Source of the DNA: Allantophomopsis cytisporea
Taxonomy: Eukaryota; Ascomycota; Leotiomycetes; Phacidiales; Phacidiaceae
Direction of reading: 5' to 3'
Length of the DNA stretch: 64,000 bases
Assembly: GCA_024752435.1 (NCBI GenBank)
Contig: CP103023.1
Span: forward strand, 992,001 to 1,056,000
Made by a program: the position numbers and the translations under genes. Shown here one piece after another: positions 10,370 to 23,179 of the stretch (position 1 is the first letter of the stretch; each line of letters begins with the position of its first letter). The notes beneath the pieces were generated by a model. The model saw nothing but the letters and a program-made list of their open reading frames with translations. It had not been told where the DNA came from and ran no database searches.

Positions 10370-13300
10370 TCAAAACGGCGCTCTATGCCTCAGATTGTGC
10401 GGCACCATCTCATCAATAACTTCCATATCAACCATGATCCTCTCACGCACGAGTCGCGCCCCATGTCCAACAACCGGCGTAAGCTCTCCCGTATGCCTGC
10501 GTTCCTGTTCACTAACGCCAGATTCATCGCTAGGAATCCAGATCTGTGGCCTTGGTGTACTCATGGATGGTCTGAGGTATGCATCCCTTAATTCAGCAGG
10601 CCCATACTCCGGTATAGGCACGTCGTCATCCAACAGCGCCCTCAGCGCAATATGGTCGGCAAACACTTCAGGGTGTAGCCACTTGAGGATCGGATTCGGG
10701 TTTTCGTGGCGCGTGGGCGACACCCAGTGCTTCAGGGCAGCCGCTGCCTCGACTGCTCGAGGATCCGCAGCGAAGCGGGCGGCGATGCGGCTACGTATTG
10801 TTTCTTTTGCAAAATCAGTTCCAATGTCGATACCAGTTGCCAGGCCTTCAACGGCGCGGGACGAAGAGCGTGTCTGGTTGGGCTCATGGAGCTCGTGTTC
10901 GAGCTCGAGCTCGTCTTGCGGATGGAGGAATTCGGAGGTGGAGAGAGGCTCAAGTTCGACGTTGTCTTGCGCAACGGGATCATTGGTTATGTGAGAGGCT
11001 GTGTCAGTTCTTTGGGCGAGAGACATGGGAAGGCTGTACATCAAAGGGTCAAGAGCGTCATTGAGGGTAAGGTGTACTAGTGCAGTGCAGATTGTACAGC
11101 CCATTATGATGACGAGAGGTCCGAAGGCCTGACGGATGCTGAAGAGGCCGATAAGGCAGATTTGGGACATGTATACGCCCACGAGGGTTTGTTTTAGAGC
11201 GCGTGGGTAGACAAGTCCCTGCGTTGAAATCTCGGCATCGTAGACATACATTAGGTTGTAGCGGTAGACTAGGTAAACAATAAAGAAGCCGACTCCGGCG
11301 AATCCGAGTATCACAGGGGCTATGCATGAATAACTGATAGCTAGAACGAAGTTAGTAGAAATAATGTTGAGATTTCAGACCTTGAATGAGTCTATGATAT
11401 ACTATCTTACCAATGACGCCCATATTAGTAAATACCGGAAAGACGCTACCCCAATGGATCCGTCTAAGTCTGTGCCATCTCTGATTTATAAGTCTCGGAT
11501 GACTCGATATGTATGGCAGAGCGTGATGAGTATAGATACTGCCTAGCTGCACCAAGCTGGTAGCACTCATGCCTACACACTGGATAATGAAATAAGAAAC
11601 ATAGAAGTTCGAAGCTTTTGGAAGATTCTCTGAAAGGAGTTTCTTCACAGACAATGGGTTTGCGAGAATCTGCTTTAACGCTGCGGATGCAGCAGATGTC
11701 AGGGTGGTGACGAGAAATACTTGGATCAGCTGAAAAGCAAAGTAGGCGTTTTGAGTAAACAGCTCAATCCTAGAAAATGAGGGGATGCCAGCAATCTCCC
11801 CACAACCTGAGAGTCGTCAGCTATTTGGAATATCTACCATAATGAAGAACAGGATTGCATACGTCTCATGATTGCAGGTACGAGGGACATCAAGAATGAT
11901 AGTGCAACGGCAGGGACAAACCCAGTGATGACAGCCAGAATAATTATAGGTAATTTGGCAATCCAGTGCAGGAAAGGGATGGTACTAGACAAGTATTTGA
12001 TGTTAGAAGCAATGCCTATCAAGGCACAGGGAATAGACCAGAATATTATCATAGTCGCGATTGCAGATGATACAGAGAAACGACGAATGACTCGCGACCA
12101 CCATCTGATTGTCAAGGCCGACCAGACGATCTCATATGGTCGAATTCCAATGTACCGAGACATATGAAGAGCACGGTGGTGCGATAGAGTTTGGAATGCA
12201 GTCTGGGCATCCAATTGTGTCTGGAACTCAATGAAGACTGCAGGAAATGGTCTGGTTTTTTTCGAACGATGTTGCTTCCGCAGCTTGCCAATTTGCGGAC
12301 CCATTTTCTTCAGCCTCATACGCGTCCAATGGATTGTATCGACTCTTTTCCCGAAGTTGGCCAGTGGTCGATGGTAAGGTCTTTCACTGGCTGGAAGCCA
12401 CTGCGCTGCCACTGAACCATTGACATCTGGGAGACTCGGAACTTTGTTGTTATTAACATGTCTCGTGCTGTTGTCGCTACCACTGATGTTGCCAGATTCC
12501 TCATGGATTTCGATAACAGACGCTGCTGGTGATCTCGGATCCATCCCAGCTAGACTCTTTTCCCGAATATCAGAACTTTCCTCTTTTGAAATTTCACAAG
12601 GTAATTGAGGATTTGCCTCGATATCTGTTGGTTGCTTTCCAAGTGTGCGGTTTCGTGCTTCGTTAGCCCTCTTAATCAGTTCAATTTCGGCCTTTTCCAA
12701 GCGATAGGCTGTTTGTTCTCTTTCCGCGACTACGCGATCCAACTCCCTCGTATCTCTGGGTATCCAAATTGTTTTAACTGCACTTCCCCACAGTTCTCGG
12801 AGCTTGTTTTCGTGCAAATACTCCTTAGGCACTGAAGTGAAAAGTACCGTTCTCAACGAGAGTTTCGCGGCGATGGATGGGTGAAAAAAATATGCTTGCC
12901 GAAGACTTATGAAGTAGACACATTCACGCGATACCATGTATAGTATAAAAGCTACATGACATGTCAGCAGATCGACCTTGAATAGTGCAATCTCAACCTA
13001 CAGAAAAACATCCACGCCACGAAGGCATGAACGTAATACCATTGCACGTTGTCAACATTCCCAAGGGTTATGCGGTCGAGCTGCTTATTGCCACCGCCGC
13101 CAAAGGCATGAAGAGGGAGAAGGATAGGCCAAGTGATGAAGCAACCAACAAGACATATCATGCAAAGAACGCGTATATAGCGAAGAAAGAGAAACGCATC
13201 GAGCGAGGATTTATTTAATACTGCTGCATCTGGAGTATTCCAAAACGGTTTCATCCAATTGAACCATCCGGTTGGCAGAGGCTTAATTCGTTGACTAAGA

Positions 13301-13812
13301 AAATGTTAGTCCACAATGGCTTCTCGACCCCTTTACCCAATCTCTTTTTTTTTTTTGTTTTTTTTTGTTTTTTTTTGGGGTTTTTTTCATGAGCTCGTCA
13401 GGTGACATACTGAGGTAATAGACTGGGTAGAAACGTTCGCGGAGAATAGACACGAGGAGTCTTGCGCCGCAGATGAATAAATATTATGACGCATACGACG
13501 GCATAAATGGTAACAGGGACGATTGTTCCGCCAAGCGAGGCCAGAGAGGAGGAGTTTTGAGTGTCCGAGGCGAGTCCCGTGACCGTGGCCGACGAAGAAT
13601 TATCTCTAGAAGAACCAATCCTAGGATCACTATTCTGGATCTGTACAACAGACACATTATGATCAGTTTTTGTAGCACATTGATAGCGACACAGTGGTCA
13701 GGGTCGTGTGTTTGCATACTGATTCCAGAATATTATGATGTCCTGCCAGACTTACCGAGTTCCGCTTCAGACCCTCCTTTACCAGCTTCCAATCCCAAGG
13801 AGCCGCTGCCAT
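10370..13812 (-). CDS. CSC1/RSN1-type (DUF221) calcium-permeable stress-gated cation channel
   Basis: Six exons on the minus strand fit phase throughout: 13756-13812, 13411-13640, 13002-13294, 11863-12951, 11411-11806 and 10370-11340, giving 1011 residues. TMEM63/OSCA/CSC1 features in order: first membrane segment IVPVTIYAVVCVIIFIHLRR, YSPRTFLPSL, VLFTSVPKEYLHENKL (start of the cytosolic RNA-binding-like domain), a conserved helix pair AFVEFQTQLDAQTAFQ-like at about 12190, and the RSN1_7TM region from exon 4 into exon 6, including GWGTVFP-like HWGSVFPVFTNMG and YLVYRYNLMYVYD. A cytosolic tail of about 200 residues follows. The family forms osmotically or mechanically gated cation channels in the plasma membrane. 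The start at MAAAPWDW is the only in-frame ATG before the first donor. Intron 2 holds a long T-rich tract (A-rich in the transcript). GTAAGT, GTATGT and GTATGC donors support the model. Confidence 0.88.
13346..13388. repeat. Homopolymer T tract inside intron 2 of the channel gene
   Basis: Runs of T broken by single G residues and one GGGG. In the transcript this is an A-rich tract just after the GTATGT donor of intron 2. It is low complexity and probably length-variable. Confidence 0.8.
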
Positions 13813-14234
13813 ACCTACCGCCGTTGAACACTTAGTGGTAGTAAGCAGCCATAGGGTTGAGAAGCACAAGACGAGTTCAAGTCGGGCGTGAGAGGACAAT
13901 GTCGCATTCCATGTGGGCAGAGGAATGTTATATTCCTTTTTTTTCTTCGAGATGTAAGGACCTCAAGACTTCGCTCTCGCTCATGTCGTCGTGAATAACG
14001 GACAAGGCAAGGCAAGACGTCACCAAGCCCTTGCGCATCGACCTCTTTATCAAGGCTGTGCTGTGGTGTACTGTAGGTAATGCACAGTGCATAAAACCAG
14101 GGATTGCCCGTTGCATTTTGCAGCTTCTGCTCTGACCTATCAGCCTTAAATGTAAGGAATGGTGGGGATACGCAAGCCACCTACGGTTCTTCCCTGTCAT
14201 GCCCGCTAAGCTTGCTGGATTAGGGGACCATATT

Positions 14235-14340
14235 TACTTCATCATGCATCTCGTGGTGCCCCATTGCTTTGATGGATATATTGCACCATGTCTACAACGT
14301 TGGGCAGCCAGATTGTGTGAGTGATCACGATGAGATGGCG
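14235..14340. repeat. Diverged dispersed repeat, copy A
   Basis: Shares with copy B at 16231-16330 the blocks TTCATCATGCA, CACCATGT/CGCCATGT, GGCAGCCAGATT/GACAGCCAGATT and GTGATCACGAT in the same order and spacing. The element type is not identifiable. Confidence 0.6.
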
Positions 14341-16039
14341 TTGTTGACTTCACTCTACTGCGTCGACATCAGAAGTTTAATGATATTGGTGATGGCTTAC
14401 AAAGTCCACGCGAACTTCGCTAAGAACGGCCGAACGATCCTTTTCGAGGCTGCAACGGAGATTGAATTTTGATATATTAACTGCAGCTGTCTGCAGTTAG
14501 TCGGTCTGCAGTTAATCAAACACCATGCTTGATCGTCTATGCATGATTAGATTGGGCAGTCGAAGGGATTTGCGGATGATCGCCAGATCAAAAATTAGAG
14601 TATGTAGTACAGGTGTTCGCGACTGGGCGTGGGGGTTGTGAGGATTGGATATGGATGATTGAGGCTTCTGATGGAGGGTGCAAGGGATAGTTCATAGGGC
14701 AAGAAACCTAAGAGCATTTATACAGCATGGCAGTTTGATTGTGGTGTGACAGTACATATCTTGATCTGAGTGGATTCGATGTCTACAATTTGGTACGTTT
14801 GCTGGTTGTCAAGCTTTCAACGGAGGTGGATCCTTGGAGCCTATATCACATATGTTATTTCTACGACTGTTCCACTATTGCGATTGAAGGCGCCCTAGAC
14901 TTGACCAAAGACAAGAGTCGATATTCGGGCTAGTGAACCAGGTACCGGGGACTGCATAACAGAAGAAAGTGATATTTGGTTTTGAACAAGAAAAGATACC
15001 AGGGGCTGTGCTTACTCTATGAGACGAATGTACTCTTGAAGCGGCAGATGATAATTCCTATCCCCGGTGACTCTTGAGCGAATGTACGTCGTATGTGTAT
15101 ACTCCACCATGAGAAACAAACATGGCCGTATACTTTTGATATTGGTAGAATTGTAGAAGACAGTTTTCGCACCAATCGTAGCTCGACGTCGAGTCTGATA
15201 ACCATTGCCATAAGCAGGTTATAAGCTCGCCACACATCAAATAGATACTAGACTAAAGTAGTCGCCTACAAAAGAACCAGATTCTTAAATGAGCTCCATA
15301 ACACATTGTCCAATCAGCGGCGTAGTTCTACTAGTTCCATTGATCAGACAGGGGTCCGCAACTCAGCTCCGGCGACATCAAAGGTAACGCATTTGCGTTC
15401 ATGCGTCATCTTACCAAAGCCAACGGCGGGTCGTTTGTGGATTATCATACCCCGCACTTGAGCTAACTTCATTTCATCAAGGACGTGTGTTCGATATACT
15501 CGTCAGTACCTTGCTGCTCCGGAATATGATATCTGCCCATCGACAGGTACAATAACTGAGACATGTCAGGATATTTCGAGTGAGAAAGACTTTCTGATAG
15601 TACTTTTCTAAGCTTTTCTAACTGTGTAAAGCGATTCTAAGAAAGAAATTCCCCGATAAACCCTTGTCTTTGCTTATTACGCCTCGACGAAATCATGCAT
15701 CGGTCGACAAGTTTGTTTGATCAACATCAAGAACGTGATAAGCAGAGCCTTAAGCAAGTACGATATACGAGCATCCTAACCTCCGGAGCAAGCCTCAAGC
15801 GGCCTTCATCCTTGGCCATAAGAAAGCAAACTCTTGATCGCCAATTAACACGCAACCATCTTCGCCATCAAAGATTTACAGAAAATCATTAGCTGCTCCA
15901 AGTAGATATGCCCGCGTCAATACACACTATCGGTGTATGCTTTGAAATCTGCTATGGTCACCACGTGGCAGACAGTTGAGAAGCATATCTGACCCATGCC
16001 AGATAGTAAGCAACTGGTTCCTCCAATCATCTACGGCGG

Positions 16040-16330
16040 TGATTTGAAGTGTACTATGCTACCAACAATGGACCTCAATCCATATGCTATGGGTGTTATC
16101 TTCGTCACTTGGGTTTGGGAGCTCGGTCAAGCTTCACGTATCATATTTTCGTTACTCCTTAATATTACTTTCCTGATGAAACCTCCCGTTATCTGTAGTC
16201 TTTCAAAGCCCTCTTGGCTGTATTACTATGTCTACTTCATCATGCAGCTCTTGATTTCCTTGTCACAATAAACATGTTGCGCCATGTTTGAACGGTCGGA
16301 CAGCCAGATTATGGGGGTGATCACGATAGG
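16040..16330. repeat. Diverged dispersed repeat, copy B
   Basis: The right part (16231-16330) matches copy A. The left part (TATCATATTT... CTGTAGTCTTTCAAAG, about 16137-16210) matches copy C near 18645-18705. The three copies therefore look like overlapping fragments of one old element or duplicated segment. Confidence 0.55.
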
Positions 16331-16978
16331 ATAATATTCAAAACTATAAAATATTAACTATTCAGTCTAGTTATGATTTGTTCTTTTCATATCCAAGGCT
16401 CGAATACTAGAGGTATTTCATATAGATCTATTTTCATTCAAACTCTTAGTTAGATCAAAGCACTCATGTTAGACAACTTTAAAGAAAACTACAGGCAGGA
16501 TCAAGTGATGTTACTAAGTATAGCTATGACATAGCAAGGACATAGCAAGTGTGATTTCATCGCTGACTTCCTACTCACATACCGAGCTCAGCTGCATGTG
16601 CTATCTTCCCATACATGTGACCATTGGTTTTACTTAGCATAGTTGTCTCTACTCAGATACCGTCAACCTTAACGCTCTATACAATCAACAGAGAGCTTTG
16701 AACAGGATGTGATGGCTCCACTACAGCCTTTTTGCTGCTCATGAGTCTAGGTGAGTGGCAAAACGGGGGACCAACAGAAGATGCATGATAGTAGGATGGT
16801 GATAGAAGACGGCAAAGTATCATCTTCTACCTCCACCATTGTGGAATATTGCACATGGCTCTGTCCTGTTTTCCACTTAAACCGATTTAGATGTGTCTCC
16901 GACATATGTCATCATCGACAAGCTAAAAACATTCTGTACGGCGTGTAGCAAATTCAATAGCTTCAGAGGGGTAATTCT

Positions 16979-17640
16979 TCAGCACATCCGCTCCGAGGTG
17001 AATTCGGACAGCGTGGCGAGGGAGTCAAACCTTCCATGCCAGAGATCGCCAATGATGGAGTCCAAGGCAACATCAGTATCAAATTGGAAAAACATCATGT
17101 TCTGCATGCATTTGGCAACGACATGTGCATGATCTTTGCCAAAGTCTTGAACATCACAGACCTCAACTCCATACTTCATGTAGTGATGTAAGGAATCAAC
17201 GGTGAAATTTTTACACATGCACCAAGTCTGCCCGCGTGTCCAAAGTCTGGCCCGCTTTGATTGCTAAAGAGCCGCCCATATAGAAGTATACTTGATTCGT
17301 ATTCTGATACAGTCAAATCCGCACAATCCAAATCAACATTTTTCAGATAATCTTATTCGTTTATTAGAATATTGTCTGGCCGTATATTCCTGTGGGCAAG
17401 TCCAAGTGATAGTAGCCAAGCGAGCCTTTGGTGAGTAATTCAATCCATATCTTACCCAGCAGAAAAAGGCTCAAGATTCTGTAGTTCCAGGACCCAAGTC
17501 GATCTCACCTAGTACGTCGTAAGTGTTTGAAGTGAGAAACAATGCATACACTTAACCGTTGCCGTTATCGAATTGGAGGAAACTTGCCTGCCACAAGTTG
17601 TGGGTAAGGCGGATGGTGCATGAGAAGGCCGAAAATACGA
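16979..17640 (-). pseudogene. Protein-kinase-like relic
   Basis: On the minus strand the segment about 17440-17220 reads LAWLLSLGLAHRNIRPDNIL, a degenerate kinase catalytic loop (family form LAHGDIRPxNLLLD). A stop follows after NE, then VDLDCADLTVSEYESSILLYG (the metal-binding region). Continuing down to 16979, the C-lobe end ALDSIIGDLWHGRFDSLATL matches the IISxCWHGxF motif at the end of this fungal-specific kinase group. Upstream, MHHPPYPQLV resembles the helix-C/hinge region but lies in another frame with stops. HRD is degraded to HRN and there are in-frame stops, so this is not a functional kinase. I could not build an intact gene with introns. Confidence 0.6.
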
Positions 17641-17779
17641 AAGCTTTTTTTGAGCCATCCAAACCCTTGTTCGTTGAACCCTTCAATACGATGAGGACTT
17701 CGCAGCGTAAACAATGCCGGTGGCTTCTCTGCGAAGCTCCACAATTTTCAACGTGTCTTATGACACAGAGGAGATGAGA

Positions 17780-20700
17780 TAATGGTCAGAATAAATGCAC
17801 TTCACAGATTGGAGCCATAATAAATTTGGGTTTTTACTCGTGCTGTTGTAGAGATTGTATGTACCTCGTGCCTTAATACTTTTGAAATGCGGAATCTAGG
17901 AATCCACTCCGTCTTAGTCTAGTGGAGTGGGCAATTTTGGCGCTAGGTTCTTTTCCAAGACTCTCCATCCTTGACTTCGTTTGATGCTCAAATGTCGACT
18001 CCACAGTGGGGTCCAAGGTAACAAGTACCTGGATTTATGCTATCATCGCTGGTTTACGGCTCTTCGACCGAAGATATAATAAATTGATCAAATCTGTTGG
18101 CAGCACAGTTCACCGATCAGCCGGTTATCAAGACAAGGGGTATCTCCTTCATGATGTAGCATGGTGCGCGCCTCAAAATAGGAATAATTAATTACAAATG
18201 CGTTTCAACACTTAAATCTCACATGAGATATATGAATCTTGCAAGCTTCAGGGAACGAATTAATATGTTCCTTATCCAGCAAAGATTTGCCATTCCTAGA
18301 GCAGTATAATAACCCTGCGGCTACCAACGTTACCCCACAGCAATATCCACTCCTCGGCATATCCAGCTTATCTCACGTGCAAAGATACGGATGAATACTG
18401 GAAAGTTGATTGACTTCCAGAAAGGGTCCAAAAATGTAATTTCTATCATCAAATGGTTCTCTCATCATCGCATTGACACAGTATATTTTTCTATTCGCCT
18501 ACACATGTTCCGCAGTCTGTACACAACTGACCCTTCCACTATTTAACAATAACTTGAGTGCGTGATGGGCGGCAATGGACCATACTTCATGTGCTCAGAT
18601 ATATTTTCGATCACTTGCGCTTGAACGTTGATAGAGCCTCACTTATCATATTGGTATTATTTTCCTTTTATTGGTTCCCTCAGCTGTAGTCTCTCAAGGT
18701 CCAAGTGCAACGGGGCCACTTTAATGCTGTGCATACTCTCGTCGAAAAGTTCGTAGCATCACCTTCCCAATACCTACTAACATGCTGCAGCTGTGTAACA
18801 TGCCCTCAAATACCCCACTGAGTGACCAACCGACAGATGTTCGGGACAGCTTCACAAAATTTCAGAGATCTACACCAAAGTCAGAGACTTGGGCCCGAGG
18901 CGGAGGAAGGCATATAGACTGTACCGTGGCTAGCCGCAGCTTATGATATTTCACATGCTTCTAAGAGGCACAATAAAGCATTTCGGCATTTGGGTTTTCC
19001 CTGGCTATGAAGCATCACTGTCATTAGTTACTTCGTCGTCATCTCACATACCATCATAATCGCAGAGTTGTGTTACAGTGGGGGGCCATCTTTCTTTCCT
19101 TCCTTATCTTTAACCACTTCACTTGCCATGGAAGCTTAATAGTCGCATACGGAATCCGGGCATCGATTCGGCTTCGTGTTTTCTTGTATTTGCTTCCGGT
19201 GTTGCAGCGTTGCTGATAAATCAACAGCCAACCATAAACTCCAAATAGATGCATCACACCATCAATCTGATCTATCGATCCACCAAATACTAACAATGCT
19301 TGAGCAGTCTTGGATCGGTACACAGACCGTACTCAAGGCATCCAATCTGAGCCCTACTGCGGAGTAACAGAACAGGTCCGATGCAATGGCGATCAACAAC
19401 CATTTCCCACTCTCCAAAGGGTTTAAACTGAGAACCGGGACCCTCAGTTCACCACCCATAAAGATCTTCTTACCACCAATACCTATTTTGTCCCGTATGC
19501 CCGTGATATTATGGTGGTAATGCCGGTAAAGCTTATTCAACTTCCTCCCACGTTAGTCGTATGACATGTTGGCCGTCCTTGCACCAACCATTTCCTTTTA
19601 CCACCAATCACAGTTCACCAATATACTTGGAAGTATTCTGAGCCTCGGAGAACTCGCGAGCTAGTGTAGAGAAGAACGTTGGTATTGGGGTCCCTATACG
19701 AGCGCGTATCGCTTTACGGAGCAACACGAGCAAAGCAAGAGACAGGGAGCCGTTCAAGCTTTCTGCGTCGATCGTGATTCGATTTCGAACCCCTAGAGCA
19801 GGATATATTCAATGCATGCTTGATGAACCATGGAATTTTCAACATTGTTATCTACGTCGTCGTTATCTCAAATGTTGTCATCGACGTGTGGATGATGTTG
19901 GTATGAATGGTATCACACTCTCGCCATTGTAGGCAATGGCTGCAGGCGAATTCTCAATCTGAAATCCTCGAAATAGATGCTTGCAGAAGAAGACCGACGA
20001 CTGCTTGAGCGTCATGTTTTCTGGTACTTTGCCCTCTTCCACATTGCGATGTTCATTCGCAACTACCAAATATACCTCCAGATGTTAGATGTACAATTTC
20101 ACAACTCAGCATCGAAGGCCGTTTCTCCAATACGCCTACGGACAGATATCCCTCACTTGAAGCAGAGTCCGTATCGCCCTTTGCTCGAGTTTGTTAAGGC
20201 TTACTATACACAGTTCATTCCTATAACCAGTCCTTGAATAGGTCACCCTCAGCCCTTCTTCGAGCATCACCAACACAGAACCACAACTATTACAGGCGTA
20301 CGCAACAATATGAAGGCATACGGTCGTCATTACTGCCGTGCTGGTATTTCTAATACTATCGTTGTTGCGTTCCTACGCTGAGACAGTTGGTTCTTACTCT
20401 CCAACTCTTGCGGACCATGTTTACATCACACTGACGACTGACGTTTTTCAAGAAATTCAGAAATCAGCTAATCTTTGTATCTAACAGTATTATACTCTTT
20501 GACTCATAGCTTTGTTCATGTGTCAACAGTCAATCATAACTCCTCTTCATCGATACGATTTAACAATCTCAATTATCGCTATACCATGTGACGATTTCGA
20601 ACCATCACGATACGCAGATTCCCCCTTCCCGATCTCGGTGCCTTGAAGAGTAGTAAACATGTTCGATTATAACAAACGACTTCCCAATGCTCCTGTCGGG

Positions 20701-20950
20701 ACATCACCAACCATATCATCAAAATCACGGTCAAGAATCCCAATCACAGAACACCAAGAAATCAATGTACCATGCAATTCCTCATTTGAATTCCAAACTA
20801 GAACAGAAGATGAATTGCGCAACACAAGCAAGCAAATGCAAAGGAGGTAATCGCAGCCCAAACCACGCATCCGATGCAGCCCAAGTAACCCTCCAGAAAC
20901 GCAATGAAACAAGATGCAAATGTTATGTATAAACGGGAAGAAAACCATAC
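17780..20950. other. Gene-poor stretch
   Basis: About 3.2 kb with many short frames and no recognisable protein. It includes repeat copy C. I see no tRNA or convincing gene. Confidence 0.5.
18540..18715. repeat. Diverged dispersed repeat, copy C
   Basis: Shares CAATGGACC, the TCACTTATCATATT block and CTGTAGTCTCTCAAGG with the left part of copy B (16070-16210) in the same order, with many transitions. Confidence 0.5.
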
Positions 20951-21063
20951 GACGCCAAACTCCATGCTAATGCAAATCGCCTCGATATCGCAGCGCAAAC
21001 CAGGCTCATCCACGCAAGACCGCTCCGCGATCAAGATGGAAACATCATCCAAGTCGCGCCTAC

Positions 21064-21870
21064 TTATCTGATCCCCTCCCTCTCAACACCCTCCTCCCTT
21101 CTAACCACCACACCAGCACCCAGTCTTTCCCCGCCTCTGACCACAGCACTCAAATACTCCGCCAATGCACCTCCCGCAATCCCATCGCGCTGCGCCAGCA
21201 ATCTTCTGACCACCAGCTCGGGCGCAGCAGCATCACCGCCCTCACTGGCCTCCTTAAGCCACTGCTCCCACTCCTCAGTAATGGTCCTAAGACTAGCGCC
21301 ATCGCCATGAGCTCTCCCAGCCATAGCCAAAGCGGCAACACGGCGCTGGTCAACAGCAATACGCAACCTCGCATCCAGCGACGCGACACCGACATCCTCA
21401 TCCGCGCGCGTCTCGTGCTCTTCCTCCTCCGCATCACTGTTGCTCTCCTCTTCCGCAGGCGGACTGCGGCCCTTCCACCCCGGAACCCACACGCCAATCT
21501 CCTCGCCCGTCGTATCGCGCACCACCACGCCATTCTCCCGCTCGAACCTCCGTCGCGCCCATAGTGTACCCTCCCACCTCGTCAGACTCAGCACCTCGGC
21601 GTCCGTGAGGCCCAGCGCGTCGATGGCACGGAAGAGGCGACGGTGCCAGGGGAAGCGGGAGAGGCGGGTGCGGTGCGGTCCGTAAGTGTAGTTGAGGCCT
21701 GGGTATTGGGCTTCGCGCGTCGACAGGTCGCCGTAGAAGCAGGCCGTTTCGAGGCGCACTTCGGGGATGAGGTTGCGGGTGAGGAAGGCGGCGAAGGTTG
21801 GGGGGTCAGAGGATTTGGGATTTGGGAAGAGAGTCTTGTGTAGGAGAACGTCGATTAATGGGCCTTTCAT
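21064..21870 (-). CDS. Unrecognised fungal protein, 268 aa
   Basis: A single-exon frame is GC-rich and has strong coding character. I chose the ATG at 21870 (MKGPLIDVLLHKTLFPN). The open frame extends upstream without a clearly better start, and that extension looks like 5' UTR. The most gene-like segment is FPWHRRLFRAIDALGLTDAE and EVLSLTRWEGTLWARRRFE at about residues 70-112, which looks like a folded helical domain. An acidic linker (EEESNSDAEEEEHE) and an alanine/arginine-rich helical C-terminal part follow. I see no signal peptide or membrane segment and do not recognise the family. The 5' side runs into a cluster of simple repeats that may lie in its promoter or UTR. Confidence 0.65.
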   Translation of the reverse strand: MKGPLIDVLLHKTLFPNPKSSDPPTFAAFLTRNLIPEVRLETACFYGDLSTREAQYPGLNYTYGPHRTRLSRFPWHRRLFRAIDALGLTDAEVLSLTRWEGTLWARRRFERENGVVVRDTTGEEIGVWVPGWKGRSPPAEEESNSDAEEEEHETRADEDVGVASLDARLRIAVDQRRVAALAMAGRAHGDGASLRTITEEWEQWLKEASEGGDAAAPELVVRRLLAQRDGIAGGALAEYLSAVVRGGERLGAGVVVRREEGVEREGIR

Positions 21871-22159
21871 TTTGGTGGTTGTGAGGAGGTTGTACGGAGA
21901 TTGAGGTTGGATTTTGGGAGTTAAGAATGGGTTGTTTGGTAATCGGATGGTGAATGGAGTCGCAAGATACGAGTCGGAATTAGTGATGTTGTCGATCTCT
22001 TTCAGTGTATATATGTATGGATGTATGGAGTCGTTGTTCTCACGATGTTGACTCGTCGTGCACAAAGGAAGGCAAGTATGTATGGAAGAGGGTAGTATTG
22101 ATGTATGGATGAAATGATATTGTAAACCCGCTCACAAAAGAACAAGTACAAGGACAGGA

Positions 22160-22181
22160 AGAGAAGGAGAGTGAGAGTGAT

Positions 22182-22223
<42 letters not shown>

Positions 22224-22260
22224 TGTAAGAATGAGAGTAGAGAGTGAGAGTGAAAAGACA
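22160..22260. repeat. GAGAGT hexamer microsatellite
   Basis: Near-perfect GAGAGT/GTGAGA repeats with a few variants. It is followed within 80 bp by CA-rich tracts (22310-22370). Confidence 0.85.
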
Positions 22261-22472
22261 CAATGGATAGGATAAGCAAATGTGCACCAAGTACCCACCC
22301 ACGAGTACAAGCACACAGCACAGCACAGCACACGCACAGCACACACACACGCACACGCACACGCACGCAACACAAAAGGGAAATGCGCGGTGAAGAACAG
22401 ACGGACGATCGATGGATTAATCTTGCATTGTCAAATGAGTGTGCTAGTTCGGGTTGAGTGAAGAAGGGCAAA

Positions 22473-22500
22473 AGTAAGCAAGCAAGCAAGCAAGCAAGCA
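22473..22500. repeat. AAGC tetranucleotide microsatellite
   Basis: Six to seven perfect AAGC units in a row. Confidence 0.85.
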
Positions 22501-23157
22501 GTCGGGGCGTATAAATTTATCGTTACAGTAGTACTGCGCATGTATCTGGTGGTGGTCAGTCACACAGTATCTGCGCAGTAGTGTTATCGGCAAACTAAAT
22601 AAGTTTTAAGGGTCATGGAGCTAAGTGCGTTGGCTGGAAAGGAGGCGTGTTTTGTGCTGCACTTGATTGGAGACAGCGGTAACGAACGGATGGATGTTTT
22701 TTGCTGCCAATAATAAGTTTTTGAGTGAAGGGGGGGGGGGTGTTGGTGTTGATGAGCGGAGAATTGTGGATTTTGACGATGATGATAATACTAATAATAA
22801 TCCTTACAACAATACTAATAATAATAATATAACAGAAATAAATGGTAGAGAATAAACACAGTATGAGAATTGAATGCAGAGAGATAGCGATAGAGATAGA
22901 TTCATACATAGATCAGTATCATACATCCATTCATCCATACATCCATCCATCCATTCATACAGATCTCTGTGGTGTCTTCAAGCATGCAACTCAAAATAAG
23001 CTGATTCATTCTGCACAAGAACCCAAAAGCAGAGGTCTCCGCAGATAAACCTTTCTTGACTCGGATAGAGATACAAGGATCAATTGGCTGACAAGACTTG
23101 GTATCATCAACATCGACATCTCCAATCGACCATGTTATGCGATTTCTCTATCAACAT

Positions 23158-23179
23158 TGTTGTTGTTGTTGTTGTTGTT
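23158..23179. repeat. GTT/TTG trinucleotide microsatellite
   Basis: Seven perfect trinucleotide units (TTGTTGTTG...). Confidence 0.85.

Larger units (their letters stand above)
13813..16960. other. Gene-poor stretch
   Basis: About 3.1 kb between the channel gene start and the kinase relic with no frame longer than about 120 codons and no known domain. It contains two diverged copies of a repeat (14235-14340 and 16231-16330, listed separately). Confidence 0.5.

Noticed and set aside
13899..13899. Longer signal-peptide-like N-terminus for the CSC1 channel (from 13899)
   Set aside because: The frame begins with TTG, and no ATG exists upstream before a stop; the first ATG is at 13812.
22040..22489. 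149-codon minus-strand Leu/Ser-rich frame
   Set aside because: Built almost wholly from the GAGAGT and CA microsatellites.
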